Position numbers and translations under genes: made by a program. Under the pieces are notes generated by a model that did no database searches, had not been told where the DNA came from, and saw nothing but the letters and a program-made list of their open reading frames with translations. Below, in pieces: positions 25,658-34,780 of a stretch of 64,000 nt of DNA. Each line of letters opens with the position of its first letter. The stretch's first letter is position 1. This DNA comes from Parafrankia irregularis (GTDB lineage: Bacteria; Actinomycetota; Actinomycetes; Frankiales; Frankiaceae), in contig NZ_FAOZ01000039.1 of NCBI RefSeq assembly GCF_001536285.1, forward strand, positions 1 through 64,000, read 5' to 3'.

Positions 25658-27232
25658 TCAGGCTGGCCGGTAGACAACCAGGCGGGCAGGGCTCGTGGTG
25701 ACCGCGATCCGGCGGATACCCTCGCTGACCTCACCGTCGCCGGCGAACGGCAACGGTGCCGCCTGGTTGGACGCGATGTGCACCCGCTCGACGGTGCGCT
25801 GCTCGTAGACCCGTGAGCGGCCCAGCCGGCCGGTCAGCACCGCGCCGACGAGCCGCAGTCGGGCCAACGGCGCCGCCGCGTCGACGACCCGCAGGTCGAG
25901 CAGGCTCTCGTCCAGGCGGGTTCGGTAGGTCGGCGCGAAGCCGTCGGGCAGATAGCGTCCGTTCCCGACGAAGATCAGCCAGATCCGGCGGGCCTCCCCG
26001 TCGATCTCGGCCTCGAACGGCGGCTCGTTCCACAGCACCCAGCTCAGCGCGAGCAGCATGGCGGGCCATTTGCCGATCCGGTGCTCGAAACGCTCCCGGA
26101 TGCGAACCATGTCCGGATAGCCGCCGAAGCTGGCGGTGTTGACGAAGTTCCGGGTGAACCGCGCACCGGTCGCGCCGATCCCGTCCACCTGCCCGACGTC
26201 CACCGCGACGGCCGTGCCGTCACGGACCGCCTTGACGGTGTCGCCGGGCCCACTCAGGCCGATGTCGGCGGCGAAGTGGTTCAGGGTCCCGGCGGGAAAG
26301 ACCGCGAGCGGCACACCGCGTGCGAGGGACACCACCGCCGCGGTGTTGATCGTTCCGTCGCCGCCGGCGACACCGAGCACGCGGCTGCGCGCCGCCATCC
26401 GGGTGAGGGCCGCGGTGATGTCCTCGCCGGGACCGACCTCGACGATCTCGGCTCGTGGCAGGTCGGCCCGCAGCACGTCGATCAGATCGGCATGGTGCCC
26501 GGCACCCGAGCGGGCGTTCACGACCACACCGAGCCCCGCCCCATCGGGCAGCGCCGGGGCCCAGGCGGACGCGGGCCGGGCTCGGGCGGGCGTCCCGGGC
26601 CGCCGGGGCATCACCTTCGTCGTCAGCAGGCCGGCACCGACACCGAGCGCGACTCCCGCCACGACGTCCCCCGGGAAGTGGGCGCCGACATAGACCCGGG
26701 AGAAGGCGACCGTGGCTGCCAGCGCCGCGACGGGAACAGCCGCGACCGGCGCGTCGAGCGCGACCCCCGTGGCGAACGCCGCGGCAGACGCCGAATGCCC
26801 GGACGGGAACGAGAAAGTCGTCAGATCACGGCCAAGCCGACGCAGCGGCGGAACACCGTGGGTCGGCGGCCGATCCCGACGGAACAGCAGCTTCGCCGGG
26901 CCGTTGGCGGCGGTGCTGGCGACACCCAGCGCGAGCAGGCCACGCAGCGCTGCGGAGCGGCGACGGCCCTTGCTGGCACCGAGCACGCCCGCCACGCCCC
27001 ACCAGAGCATCCCGTGGTCGGCGGCGTGCGAAATCCGTGGCAGCAGCGGATCCAGCAGCGGCCTGGCGTCGGCGAGCGAGGAGAACATCGCCCGGTCGAG
27101 GGCCGTGCCGCTCCGTAGCAGCCGCCGGCCGATCTCGACGTCATGGCGAACCAGCAGCCGTGCCAGTCGCGGAGGTCGCGGAGGTCGCCGCGTGGATGTC
27201 ACGCCGGAACGGTACCCGTTCGCCGGGTACAT
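25658..27232 (-). CDS. PAP2 phosphatase fused to a diacylglycerol-kinase-like domain
   Basis: 524 residues from the ATG at 27232; a GTG at 27202 is equally possible. The first half is a PAP2-type acid phosphatase with the three motifs KLLFRRDRP, SFPSGHSAS and SRVYVGAHFPGD plus membrane helices. The second half, from about residue 230, is a lipid-kinase catalytic domain with VVVNARSGAG, VLGVAGGDGTINTAAV and VFPAGTLNHFAADIG. It is followed by the family's beta-sandwich domain (IWLIFVGNGRYLPDGF). Such fusions are known in actinobacteria and probably act on phosphatidate, diacylglycerol or isoprenoid phosphates at the membrane. Both sets of catalytic motifs look intact. It follows the DUF5999 gene on the same strand. 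Confidence 0.9.
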   Translation of the reverse strand: MYPANGYRSGVTSTRRPPRPPRLARLLVRHDVEIGRRLLRSGTALDRAMFSSLADARPLLDPLLPRISHAADHGMLWWGVAGVLGASKGRRRSAALRGLLALGVASTAANGPAKLLFRRDRPPTHGVPPLRRLGRDLTTFSFPSGHSASAAAFATGVALDAPVAAVPVAALAATVAFSRVYVGAHFPGDVVAGVALGVGAGLLTTKVMPRRPGTPARARPASAWAPALPDGAGLGVVVNARSGAGHHADLIDVLRADLPRAEIVEVGPGEDITAALTRMAARSRVLGVAGGDGTINTAAVVSLARGVPLAVFPAGTLNHFAADIGLSGPGDTVKAVRDGTAVAVDVGQVDGIGATGARFTRNFVNTASFGGYPDMVRIRERFEHRIGKWPAMLLALSWVLWNEPPFEAEIDGEARRIWLIFVGNGRYLPDGFAPTYRTRLDESLLDLRVVDAAAPLARLRLVGAVLTGRLGRSRVYEQRTVERVHIASNQAAPLPFAGDGEVSEGIRRIAVTTSPARLVVYRPA

Positions 27233-27329
27233 GCAGGCATTTCCGGACGTCAAAGGCGCCTTCGGTGGCCGACTGCCTGGCCGAGGCGGACCCACCGACC
27301 GAGGCGGTCGGTCAGACCGGGACCAGCGG

Positions 27330-27689
27330 TCAGACCGGGGTCGGCGTCGCCGCGGCCGCGCGGCGCGGCAGCGGCGGCCGCGGTACGCACCCTGGCCTGG
27401 GCAGCGGCCGGCGCGGCTCCACGGTGCGACCCGTGGGCAGGATCTCGCCGGTGTCCTCGAAGAGGATCACGCCGTTGCAGAGGAGGCTCCAGCCCTGGTC
27501 GCAGTGCCGGCTGGTGACCACCGCCGCGTCACGGTCTGCGCCTTCCGCGGCCGGGCACGGCGGGTCGTGCGGGCAGCGCCGCCGGGACGTGGGAGAGACG
27601 GAGGAGGGATCGCTGGACGGCTCTGCGCCCAGTGACGGCGCCGCCGTGGCAGACGCCTGGCCAAAAACACTTCCTTGGTGCACGAGCAC
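27330..27689 (-). CDS. DUF5999 family protein
   Basis: The core CPHDPPCPAAEGADRDAAVV, then SRHCDQGWSLLCNGVILFED and TGEILPTGRTVEPRRPLP is the DUF5999 signature seen in many actinobacteria. The conserved cysteines suggest metal or redox chemistry, but no function is known. The GTG at 27689 gives 119 residues, with about 35 extra N-terminal residues compared with usual members; no better in-frame start is visible nearer the core. It is about 100 bases upstream of the PAP2/diacylglycerol-kinase gene on the same strand. Confidence 0.8.
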   Translation of the reverse strand: MLVHQGSVFGQASATAAPSLGAEPSSDPSSVSPTSRRRCPHDPPCPAAEGADRDAAVVTSRHCDQGWSLLCNGVILFEDTGEILPTGRTVEPRRPLPRPGCVPRPPLPRRAAAATPTPV

Positions 27690-28026
27690 CAGAGGTTACG
27701 CCTCTCCGTTAGGCACGTCACACGCGGGCGCCTGTGGGGCCACCGGCGTGTCTCGTCGTACCGGCCCGCTCTGATGTCGCCGTGGTCGCCGGGCGCGCCT
27801 GGGCGTATCTCCGTGTGGCCGCCGCCGCCGATGATCTCTCAGTACGCCGCCAATCGGTAGATTGCAGCCTTACGCAGAGCGTCGGGCCGGTTCGGGATCC
27901 GAGGATTGGCTGGTGTGCGGTTGCCGGCCACCCTGGGCAGACTGCCATCACCAGGGAATTCGGGATTCCTGCCAGAAACGGGTTCGACCGGAGCCACGTC
28001 AGGGCCAGGCCTGTGGGGGGTCATGC
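27690..28026. other. 337-base divergent region
   Basis: This separates the minus-strand DUF5999 gene from the plus-strand glycosyltransferase gene and should hold both promoters. I see no gene, RNA or strong repeat in it. Confidence 0.4.
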
Positions 28027-29598
28027 ATGGTGAACGACTCGCGCACGATCGGCGGTCCGGCGCCCGGCACCACGCGCCCGTTCCTCTGGGCGGGCCAGAC
28101 AGCCAGGCCCGACGACGCAGCCAGGCCCGACGGCTCAGCCAGGCCCGAGAGCACAGCCGGGCCGGAGGGCAGCTCTGACGGTGGTCTCCAGGTGTCCGTC
28201 GTGATGCCCTGCCTCAACGAGGCGGAGTCCGTCGGCGTGTGCGTCGGCAAGGCGCTGGCAGGCCTCGCGGCCGCCGGGGTCGCGGGCGAGGTCGTCGTCG
28301 TGGATAACGGTTCCACCGACGACTCGGCCGCTGTCGCCACCGCCGCGGGCGCGCGGGTGGTGCGCGAGGCGCGGCGCGGCTATGGCAACGCGTACCTCGC
28401 CGGTTTCGCGGCCGCCCGGGGCCGTTTCCTGGTCATGGGCGATTCGGATGACACCTACGACTTCTCCGACCTCGGCGCGCTGCTCGCCCCCCTGCGCGCC
28501 GGGCGGGCCGACTACGTGCTGGGTTCCCGTTTCGCGGGCGAGATCCTGCCCGGCGCGATGCCGTGGCTGCACCGGTACGTCGGAAACCCGGTCCTCACCG
28601 GCATCCTCAACCGCCTGTTCGACGTCCGTTCCTCGGACGCGCACTCGGGGATGCGCGCCTTCACCAGCGATGCGTACCGGCGCATGCGGCTGCGCTGCGA
28701 GGGAATGGAGCTCGCCTCCGAGCTGGTCATCGCGGCCGGGCGGGCCGAGCTTCGCATGGAGGAGGTGCCGATCACCTATCACCCGCGAGTTGGTGCCTCC
28801 AAGCTCCACTCACTGCGCGATGGCTGGCGTCACCTGCGTTTCATGCTTCTCCTGGCACCGCGCCACCTGTTCGTGCTTCCGGGGCTCGTGCTGCTGGGGG
28901 TGGGCGCGGCCGGGCAGCTCGCGCTCCTGCCCGGCGCGCTCGACCTCGGCTTCCACCGCCTCGACCTGCACTTCTCCGTACTGTTCGCGCTGTTCACCAT
29001 CCTCGGGTGGCAACTGGTGCTTCTGGGTGTCTTCGCGGACGTCCACAACCATGCGGCGGGGTGGCCCGAGCGCCGGCGCTGGCCGCTCACGTCGATTCAC
29101 CGCCGCTTCTCCCTCGAACGCGGCCTGGCCCTGGGCGGCGTGCTGTTCGCGGCGGGTCTCGCCATCGACGGCGTCGTCCTCATCCGATGGCTGGCGAACG
29201 ACATGGGGCCGCTCAACGAGCTGCGACCGGCCCTGCTGGCGATGTCGCTGATGGTGCTGGGTACGCAGACCGCCTTCGGCTCGTTCTTCCTGCGGCTGGT
29301 GACCACCGGGCCCAGCGGAGGCCATGGCCGCGCCGGCTGGGCTCCGCTCTCCGCCGCGGCCCCCTCCAGAGCCGGAGCGGTCGGCGAGGCGCCGACTCCC
29401 GGCCCCCCGCCGGTCGACGACGACTCGTCCGCCCTGCCTGCCTCGCCGGACACGCCCCGGCCTGGGGCGGCAGCGGTGCCAGACCCCGCGCCGCGGAACG
29501 CCGACAACGGATCCTCCGGGCACGGCAGCAGCGAGGAGACAGCCTTGCCAGTGGACCCTCCAAGCACGCACCGCGGAATTCCCGCCCACCAGCACTGA
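28027..29598 (+). CDS. GT2 glycosyltransferase, polyprenyl-phosphate sugar synthase-like
   Basis: 523 residues from the ATG at 28027 (GGGGGG upstream). The GT-A domain has SVVMPCLNEAESVGVCVGKA, VVVDNGSTDDSAAVA and the metal-binding VMGDSDDTYDFSD, then ITYHPRVGASKLHSLRDGWR. These are typical of dolichyl/polyprenyl-phosphate sugar synthases. From about residue 280 several membrane helices follow (LFVLPGLVLLGVGAAGQLAL, VLFALFTILGWQLVLLGVFA). The C-terminal 90 residues are low-complexity. It should load a sugar from a nucleotide donor onto polyprenyl phosphate at the inner face of the membrane. The next gene encodes a GT-C-like protein that could use the product. Confidence 0.88.
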   Translation: MVNDSRTIGGPAPGTTRPFLWAGQTARPDDAARPDGSARPESTAGPEGSSDGGLQVSVVMPCLNEAESVGVCVGKALAGLAAAGVAGEVVVVDNGSTDDSAAVATAAGARVVREARRGYGNAYLAGFAAARGRFLVMGDSDDTYDFSDLGALLAPLRAGRADYVLGSRFAGEILPGAMPWLHRYVGNPVLTGILNRLFDVRSSDAHSGMRAFTSDAYRRMRLRCEGMELASELVIAAGRAELRMEEVPITYHPRVGASKLHSLRDGWRHLRFMLLLAPRHLFVLPGLVLLGVGAAGQLALLPGALDLGFHRLDLHFSVLFALFTILGWQLVLLGVFADVHNHAAGWPERRRWPLTSIHRRFSLERGLALGGVLFAAGLAIDGVVLIRWLANDMGPLNELRPALLAMSLMVLGTQTAFGSFFLRLVTTGPSGGHGRAGWAPLSAAAPSRAGAVGEAPTPGPPPVDDDSSALPASPDTPRPGAAAVPDPAPRNADNGSSGHGSSEETALPVDPPSTHRGIPAHQH

Positions 29599-29758
29599 CC
29601 CACTGCGATCGGGAAAGACAGTGAGCCTTCTTCATCTCACGGTGCGTGGTCGCGGACGGGGGGTCCGAGTCGGCGGCGGAAAAGGCTCAGTGATCCACCC
29701 ACACAATCGGGGGCCCAAAGGGGACCATTCAGGCAATTTCTCGGATCGATCGTGGACC

Positions 29759-32317
29759 ATGGTTCCTGTGAAGGCACCAGGACAGGCCGACGCCGTCGCC
29801 GGCTCCCTCGACGCCCCCGATGCCCCGGGCAGCACTGGACCGGGTGGCACCGCACCGCGGGGCGACCAGCAGGGCGGCCACCGGAGCGGTCCCACGGACC
29901 ACACGCCGGTGAGCCTCGCGCCGGTGAGCCTCGCTGATGCGCTCGGGCCCAGTCCGGACCACGGCTTCGAGACGCTCCCACCGCACCCGACACGGCCGGC
30001 GACCGGTGCGGGCAGGTCCGGTGCGGGCAGGTCCGGCGCAGGCGCTGGCGGTGCCGGTGGTTCGGCTCGTCCTGCCCACAGGGAAGGCACAGGAGGCGCG
30101 GGAGACACCAGGCCGGCATCGGGTCCTGGGTTGGCCGCCCGAGCCGACACACGGCGGCGCACCGCCACGCGCACCGCCGCCACGCGCGTGGCCACCGCCC
30201 CCTCCGGCGACGTCCCCTCCGCCGGCAGACGGTTCTCCTTCCTCGCCCGGCACTCCGTGTTCGGAGTCCTCCTTCTCGTCGGAGTCGCGCTTCGGCTGGC
30301 CGCGGCGGTCGGCTACCGGCCCGCCTTCGAGTTCAACGGCGACTCATACGCCTACATACGGCTGTCAGCGCTGTCAGAACCCGATCAGATGCGCCCCGCC
30401 GGTTATCCGGCCTTCCTGCGGTTGCTGAGCGAGACGGGCGCGGGCCTGTGGGTCGTGCCGACCGTCCAGCACGTGCTGGCGATCGCCGTGGCGACCGCCC
30501 TGTACGCACTGCTCGTCCACCGCCGGGTCGCCGCCCCGATCGCCGCGCTCGCGGCGGCTCCGCTGCTGCTCGACGCGTACCAGATCGTCATCGAGCACTT
30601 CGTGATGGCCGAGACGTTGTTCGCGGTCGCCCTCGTGGCCGCCATGGTCGCGCTGATGTGGTCCCGACGTCCCTCGGTGTGGGCGCTGGCGCTCGCCGGC
30701 CTGCTGCTGGGCGCCTCCGGGCTGGTACGCACGATCGGTGTCGCCATCGGCCTGCTGGCGTTCGGCTACGTCGTGCTGCGGCGGCTCGGCTGGCTTCGGA
30801 TCTCGGTGTTCGGCGTCTTCCTCGCCGCGCCGCTGATCGCCTACGCGAGCTGGTTCAACTCCGCGCACGGCAAGATCGGCCTGACCGGCGGCGACGCGGC
30901 CTGGCTGTACGGCAGGGTCGCGCCCATAGCCGACTGCGACCAGCTCGACCTGAAGCCCGAACAGCTCTCCCTGTGCTCACCGCATCCGGTCGGGGAACGT
31001 CCCGATCCGAGCTACTACGTGTGGGATCGCAACAGCCCCGCCAACAACCTCGACGTCTCCGCCGACGAACGCGACGCGCTGCTCAGGGACTTCGCCTGGC
31101 AGGTCATCACCAGGCAGCCGGCCGACTACCTGCGCACCGTCGGCACGGACCTCGGGCACTTCTTCAAGCCGGGACGTCCTGTCGGCCCCCAGGACTGGCC
31201 AGACGCCACGTGGCGGTTCCCGACCAGCGACGAGCCCCGCTACCTGCACAACAGCGAGCCGCTGCTCGGGCTGCAGGGCGACGACCACCCCACGCGGACG
31301 ATCACCGAGCCCTGGGCCGGTCTCCTGCGCTCGTACCAGACACGGGGCTTCACTCCCGGGCCGGCGCTCGCCGTGACCGCCGGGCTGGGGCTGCTGGCCT
31401 GCCTCGCGGCACTGCCCCGCATCGTGCCGGCGGGCCTGCGCGGCGGTGACGGACGCACCCGCTGGCATGAGCTGACCGCCGAGCGCCGGCGCATCGGCGT
31501 GGACTGTCTGTTCCTGATCGGCGCCGGGGCGGCAGTGATCGTCGTACCGGCCGCCACCGTCTGCTTCGACTACCGGTACATGCTGCCGCTGCTGTTCCTG
31601 CTGCCCCCGGCGGCGGCGCTGGCGACGCGGCAGGGCCACCTGCTGGTGGTCGCCTGGCGGGAACGACGCGACGCCGCCGAGACCTCCTGGCGTTTCGCAT
31701 CGGGAACCGGCGACGCCGACGCGCACAGCCCGTTCGAGCTCCTCGAGCCGGTGAGCGCGACGGGGCCCCTGCCCCCGGTGGACGTCGACCTGCCGACGCT
31801 TCCCGGCGAGATCGTGGGCGGCGGCGAGACGCCCGGCGGTCATGCCGGGGACCGGCCCCGAGGCAGCACAGACGCCAGCAGCACAGACGCCAGCTCGGCT
31901 GGCACCGGAACAACCACCGGCGGCAGCGGCACCACTGACAGCGGCGGTGGCAGCGAACCAACCGACGGCGCGCCCAGACCCTCCGCCGGGGGTGCTCCCC
32001 TACCGAAACGGCCTCCCGGTGCCACTTTCGAGACACGTGAGAGGCGACGGCGGCCACCCGTGAGCCTCGGCCCCGACGCCCGGATGCCGACCCCCGGCAC
32101 ATCGCCAGCCGCCAGCAGCGGGCGCACTGCCAGCACCGGCGCGGGCGCCGGGCGGACCACTCCTGGCGGACGGACGGGCAGCCCGGCGGCGACCGGCGGC
32201 GAAAGCCAGGAGAACCGGCCCTCGCGGGGCAACCCGAGCGAAGCGCAAGGAGCCGACTGGGACCCGCCGACCATGCCGCCCGGGCGCACCGGTTCCGGCG
32301 AGCCGACGACTGGCTGA
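29759..32317 (+). CDS. GT-C-type membrane glycosyltransferase with disordered tails
   Basis: 852 residues from the ATG at 29759; the exact start is unsure because no strong ribosome site is seen. The first 170 residues are disordered. A multi-pass region then begins with VFGVLLLVGVALRLAAAVGY and FEFNGDSYAYIRL, in the place where GT-C enzymes keep an acidic first-loop motif (D in GDSYAY). AGYPAFLRLL, HFVMAETLFAVALVAAMVAL and further helices up to about 620 follow. The C-terminal 200 residues are Gly/Thr/Pro-rich. The layout fits lipid-phosphate-sugar-dependent glycosyltransferases acting at the outer face of the membrane. The GT2 gene lies 160 bases upstream and could supply the donor. Confidence 0.75.
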   Translation: MVPVKAPGQADAVAGSLDAPDAPGSTGPGGTAPRGDQQGGHRSGPTDHTPVSLAPVSLADALGPSPDHGFETLPPHPTRPATGAGRSGAGRSGAGAGGAGGSARPAHREGTGGAGDTRPASGPGLAARADTRRRTATRTAATRVATAPSGDVPSAGRRFSFLARHSVFGVLLLVGVALRLAAAVGYRPAFEFNGDSYAYIRLSALSEPDQMRPAGYPAFLRLLSETGAGLWVVPTVQHVLAIAVATALYALLVHRRVAAPIAALAAAPLLLDAYQIVIEHFVMAETLFAVALVAAMVALMWSRRPSVWALALAGLLLGASGLVRTIGVAIGLLAFGYVVLRRLGWLRISVFGVFLAAPLIAYASWFNSAHGKIGLTGGDAAWLYGRVAPIADCDQLDLKPEQLSLCSPHPVGERPDPSYYVWDRNSPANNLDVSADERDALLRDFAWQVITRQPADYLRTVGTDLGHFFKPGRPVGPQDWPDATWRFPTSDEPRYLHNSEPLLGLQGDDHPTRTITEPWAGLLRSYQTRGFTPGPALAVTAGLGLLACLAALPRIVPAGLRGGDGRTRWHELTAERRRIGVDCLFLIGAGAAVIVVPAATVCFDYRYMLPLLFLLPPAAALATRQGHLLVVAWRERRDAAETSWRFASGTGDADAHSPFELLEPVSATGPLPPVDVDLPTLPGEIVGGGETPGGHAGDRPRGSTDASSTDASSAGTGTTTGGSGTTDSGGGSEPTDGAPRPSAGGAPLPKRPPGATFETRERRRRPPVSLGPDARMPTPGTSPAASSGRTASTGAGAGRTTPGGRTGSPAATGGESQENRPSRGNPSEAQGADWDPPTMPPGRTGSGEPTTG

Positions 32318-32336
32318 CCGACCGCCGGCCGGAGCC

Positions 32337-32753
32337 TCAGTGCCACTCGAGCAGGCGTGGGCCCTCGATCCGGGGGCAGGCGTCCACAACCACGTCCAAC
32401 CCGGCATCGCGTGCCCGCGACTGCGCGTCCTCGTCGCGGACGCCCAGCTGCGTCCACACCGCACCAGCGCCGATCTTCACCGCCTCGTCGATCACCGGGC
32501 CGGCGAGATCAGAGCGAACGAACAGATCCACGACATCCACTGCGAAGGGGATGTCACTCAACGTCGGATAGCCCTGCTCACCGTCGATGACCGGCGCCGA
32601 CGGATGGACCGGGATCGTCCGCTTGCCCTGCTGGCGCAGGTAGGCGGCGACGCCGTAGGCCGCACGTGAGGTGTTCTCCGACAGGCCGACCACCGCCCAG
32701 ACCTCGGTGTCGGCGAGGACCTTGCGGATGACCGCGTCCGAGTTCTGCGTCAT
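32337..32753 (-). CDS. CoA-binding domain protein (YccU-like)
   Basis: 138 residues from the ATG at 32753 (GGGGGTTGG upstream). The Rossmann-type CoA-binding pattern is clear: VWAVVGLSENTSRAAYGVAA, QQGKRTIPVHPSAP, VDVVDLFVRSDLAGPVIDEA, GAGAVWTQLGVRDEDA and a final VVVDACPRIEGPRL. These single-domain proteins resemble the CoA-binding part of succinyl-CoA synthetase. Their physiological role is not established. It is tail to tail with the GT-C gene and upstream of the HAD gene stop. Confidence 0.88.
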   Translation of the reverse strand: MTQNSDAVIRKVLADTEVWAVVGLSENTSRAAYGVAAYLRQQGKRTIPVHPSAPVIDGEQGYPTLSDIPFAVDVVDLFVRSDLAGPVIDEAVKIGAGAVWTQLGVRDEDAQSRARDAGLDVVVDACPRIEGPRLLEWH

Positions 32754-32808
32754 GCAGGTTCCAACCCCCTGCCGCGTACGGACAATCCCGATCAACGGCA
32801 GTCCCGGC

Positions 32809-33498
32809 TCACCGCGGTGCGACCGCGGCGAGCACGACCTCGGCGGTCAGCTCCGCGACGCCGGCCACCCGCGCCGAGGCCAGCGCGAGGGCCGCGGCAC
32901 CGGGTGGGAAGTGTTCGTTGGGGACCGCGACGACGGCGAGCCCGGCAGCGGCAGCGGCCCGCAGCCCGTTCTCAGAATCCTCCACTGCCACCGCGGCCCC
33001 GGCGGGCACCTCGAGCCGCCGAACGGCCTCCAGGTAGACGTCAGGCGCTGGCTTGCCGCGGGCGACCTCCTCGGACGAGACGGTCTCCCGGAAGTACCTG
33101 ACGAGCCCGGAACGATCCAGCACCAGGTCGATGAGTGCACGCGGTGACGAGCTGGCGAGAGCGAGCGGCCACCGGTCCGCCAGCGCGCGCACCGCCGCGA
33201 CCGCTCCGGGCAGCAGCGGCGGTGCGTCCCCGTAACGCGCGGCGACCCGACCCCGTACCTCGGCGGCGATCTCCGCCGGACTGTCACCGGCACCGAGCTC
33301 GGCCAGGTAGCCGGACCACTCGGCGGTCGACATGCCCATCATCATCGCGGTGCTGTCCGCGGCCCACCGGCCGCCGCGCTCGGCCACGAACGCCCGGCGC
33401 ACCTCGTCCCACACCTGCTCGGAGTCGATCAGAACGCCATCGAGATCGAAGATCACAGCCTGGACGGGGCCGGGTGTGGGAACGCCGGAGAAAGCCAC
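32809..33498 (-). CDS. HAD-family phosphatase (beta-phosphoglucomutase/phosphatase-like)
   Basis: 229 residues from the GTG at 33498, nine bases after GAGG. The four HAD motifs are present: VIFDLDGVLIDSE with the nucleophile and acid aspartates, LALASSSPRALID, ARGKPAPDVYLEA and VAVEDSENGLRAAAAAG. The helical cap between motifs I and II is of the C1 type. Close relatives hydrolyse sugar phosphates such as 2-deoxyglucose-6-phosphate or isomerise beta-glucose-1-phosphate. The exact substrate cannot be read from the sequence. Confidence 0.88.
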   Translation of the reverse strand: MAFSGVPTPGPVQAVIFDLDGVLIDSEQVWDEVRRAFVAERGGRWAADSTAMMMGMSTAEWSGYLAELGAGDSPAEIAAEVRGRVAARYGDAPPLLPGAVAAVRALADRWPLALASSSPRALIDLVLDRSGLVRYFRETVSSEEVARGKPAPDVYLEAVRRLEVPAGAAVAVEDSENGLRAAAAAGLAVVAVPNEHFPPGAAALALASARVAGVAELTAEVVLAAVAPR

Positions 33499-33715
33499 CG
33501 GCCCATCCTCGCCCACACCCGCGCAGGACGGAACCGGGCACCACGAACACTGGATGGTGCTCACATGAGCCGAGCCTGGCGCCGCGCAAGCGGGCGGAAG
33601 GCTACGATCAAGCGGTGCACAATGCGCGCCGCGGTCCGGCGCCGGCCTCGGGCCTGCGGTCCGCTCCGCCGGTGTCCTCCTGGTCCTCCTGCCGCCCGAC
33701 CAGTGGTCCCCGCCG

Positions 33716-34021
33716 ATGAGCGACAACAAGCATGAGGTGACGCTTTCCAGCTCGGCGGAACGAGATCTGGCGAAACTGCCCGAGCTGCTGGGCGCCGAGG
33801 TGCGCCGGTTCCTCGAAGGCCCGCTGCGCAACGATCCGCGCAAGGCCGGCACACCGCTCGTCGGCGAGCAGCAGGTCGGGATGTTCGAGACGTCCGCGCG
33901 AAGCTGGCGGATGCTCTACCGGGTCGACGCCAACACCAGAACCGTGCGGGTCATGGTGGTCGGCCGCCGCCAGAGCCCCTCCCGCCTGCCCTTCCGAGGA
34001 GGCGGCCTCCCGAGCCGGTGA
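33716..34021 (+). CDS. RelE/ParE-like toxin-type protein
   Basis: 101 residues. HEVTLSSSAERDLAKLPELL, FLEGPLRNDPRKAGTPLVGE, WRMLYRVDANTRTVRVMVVG and a terminal RRQSPSR give the RelE/ParE superfamily pattern, with the basic strand WRMLYRV. Such proteins cut ribosome-bound mRNA or poison gyrase. The usual small antitoxin gene is not recognisable directly up- or downstream, so this may be an orphan or its partner may be atypical. There is no clear ribosome site before the ATG. Confidence 0.7.
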   Translation: MSDNKHEVTLSSSAERDLAKLPELLGAEVRRFLEGPLRNDPRKAGTPLVGEQQVGMFETSARSWRMLYRVDANTRTVRVMVVGRRQSPSRLPFRGGGLPSR

Positions 34022-34090
34022 CGGTTCACCCGGCGACCGCTCGGGCCGGCGTGTCGCCCGGCGGAGAGTAGTTCAGGGCGGCTATGCGGT

Positions 34091-34780
34091 TCAGGGCATT
34101 GCCGGAGCCGCCTGCGGTCGCCCGCCCGCCTGGGCCATCGCCGCGGCCAGCCGTGCACGGTGCTTCTCTGCATAGGCCGCGCGGTCGTTCAGGCGCGGGA
34201 ACTCCTCGGCCGGAACCGGTACACCGAGAAACTCACACAGCGGACCCCAGCCTTCCGCGACGTCGAAGACAAGGAGCCGGTCGGCCGGAATCTCCCGCCG
34301 TACCGCCTCGCCGTGTTCGGCGAAAATCCGAAGCGCGTGGTCCCGGTCCGCGAATCTGCCCTTGAACACACCGTCCCAGACGATCAGATTCATCATCGTC
34401 ATCACGCGCATCGCCTCCGGGTTCACCGCCACACCGCTGGGCGGAGCCGAACCGGCGGCCTTGAACAGTGTGTTGGCGACACTGTCGTACCACTTCTCGG
34501 GATCGCGTACCGTGAGAATCACCCGGGATGACGAGTAGTGAGCGGCGAGCTGCCGCCAAAAGAATGCGCCGGGCCAGTCGACGGTCGACCGATATCCACG
34601 GAACAGCGCATCCCAGTCAGCAGTACCCCTCTGGGCCGCGTCGATCCAGTCCGGCACGGTCTCCCGATGCGAGAGCACCTCGTCCATGTGATGACAGGGT
34701 CCGCAGCCGAGACGTTCGAGGGCGGCCTGTAGTGAGAGCGTTCCGGTCCGACCAAAGCCCACACCAAGGACATCGATCAA
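34091..34780 (-). CDS. sulfotransferase family protein
   Basis: 229 residues from a TTG at 34780. This start is supported by a full AAGGAGG site five bases upstream, and the family sequence begins there. VLGVGFGRTGTLSLQAALER is the PAPS 5'-phosphosulfate-binding loop, VILTVRDPEKWYDSV matches the 3'-phosphate-binding strand, and LLVFDVAEGWGPLCEFLGVP is the usual C-terminal motif of this class. It would move a sulfo group from PAPS to an unknown acceptor. The leader region of the transcript is AT-rich and holds short hairpins. Confidence 0.85.
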   Translation of the reverse strand: MIDVLGVGFGRTGTLSLQAALERLGCGPCHHMDEVLSHRETVPDWIDAAQRGTADWDALFRGYRSTVDWPGAFFWRQLAAHYSSSRVILTVRDPEKWYDSVANTLFKAAGSAPPSGVAVNPEAMRVMTMMNLIVWDGVFKGRFADRDHALRIFAEHGEAVRREIPADRLLVFDVAEGWGPLCEFLGVPVPAEEFPRLNDRAAYAEKHRARLAAAMAQAGGRPQAAPAMP

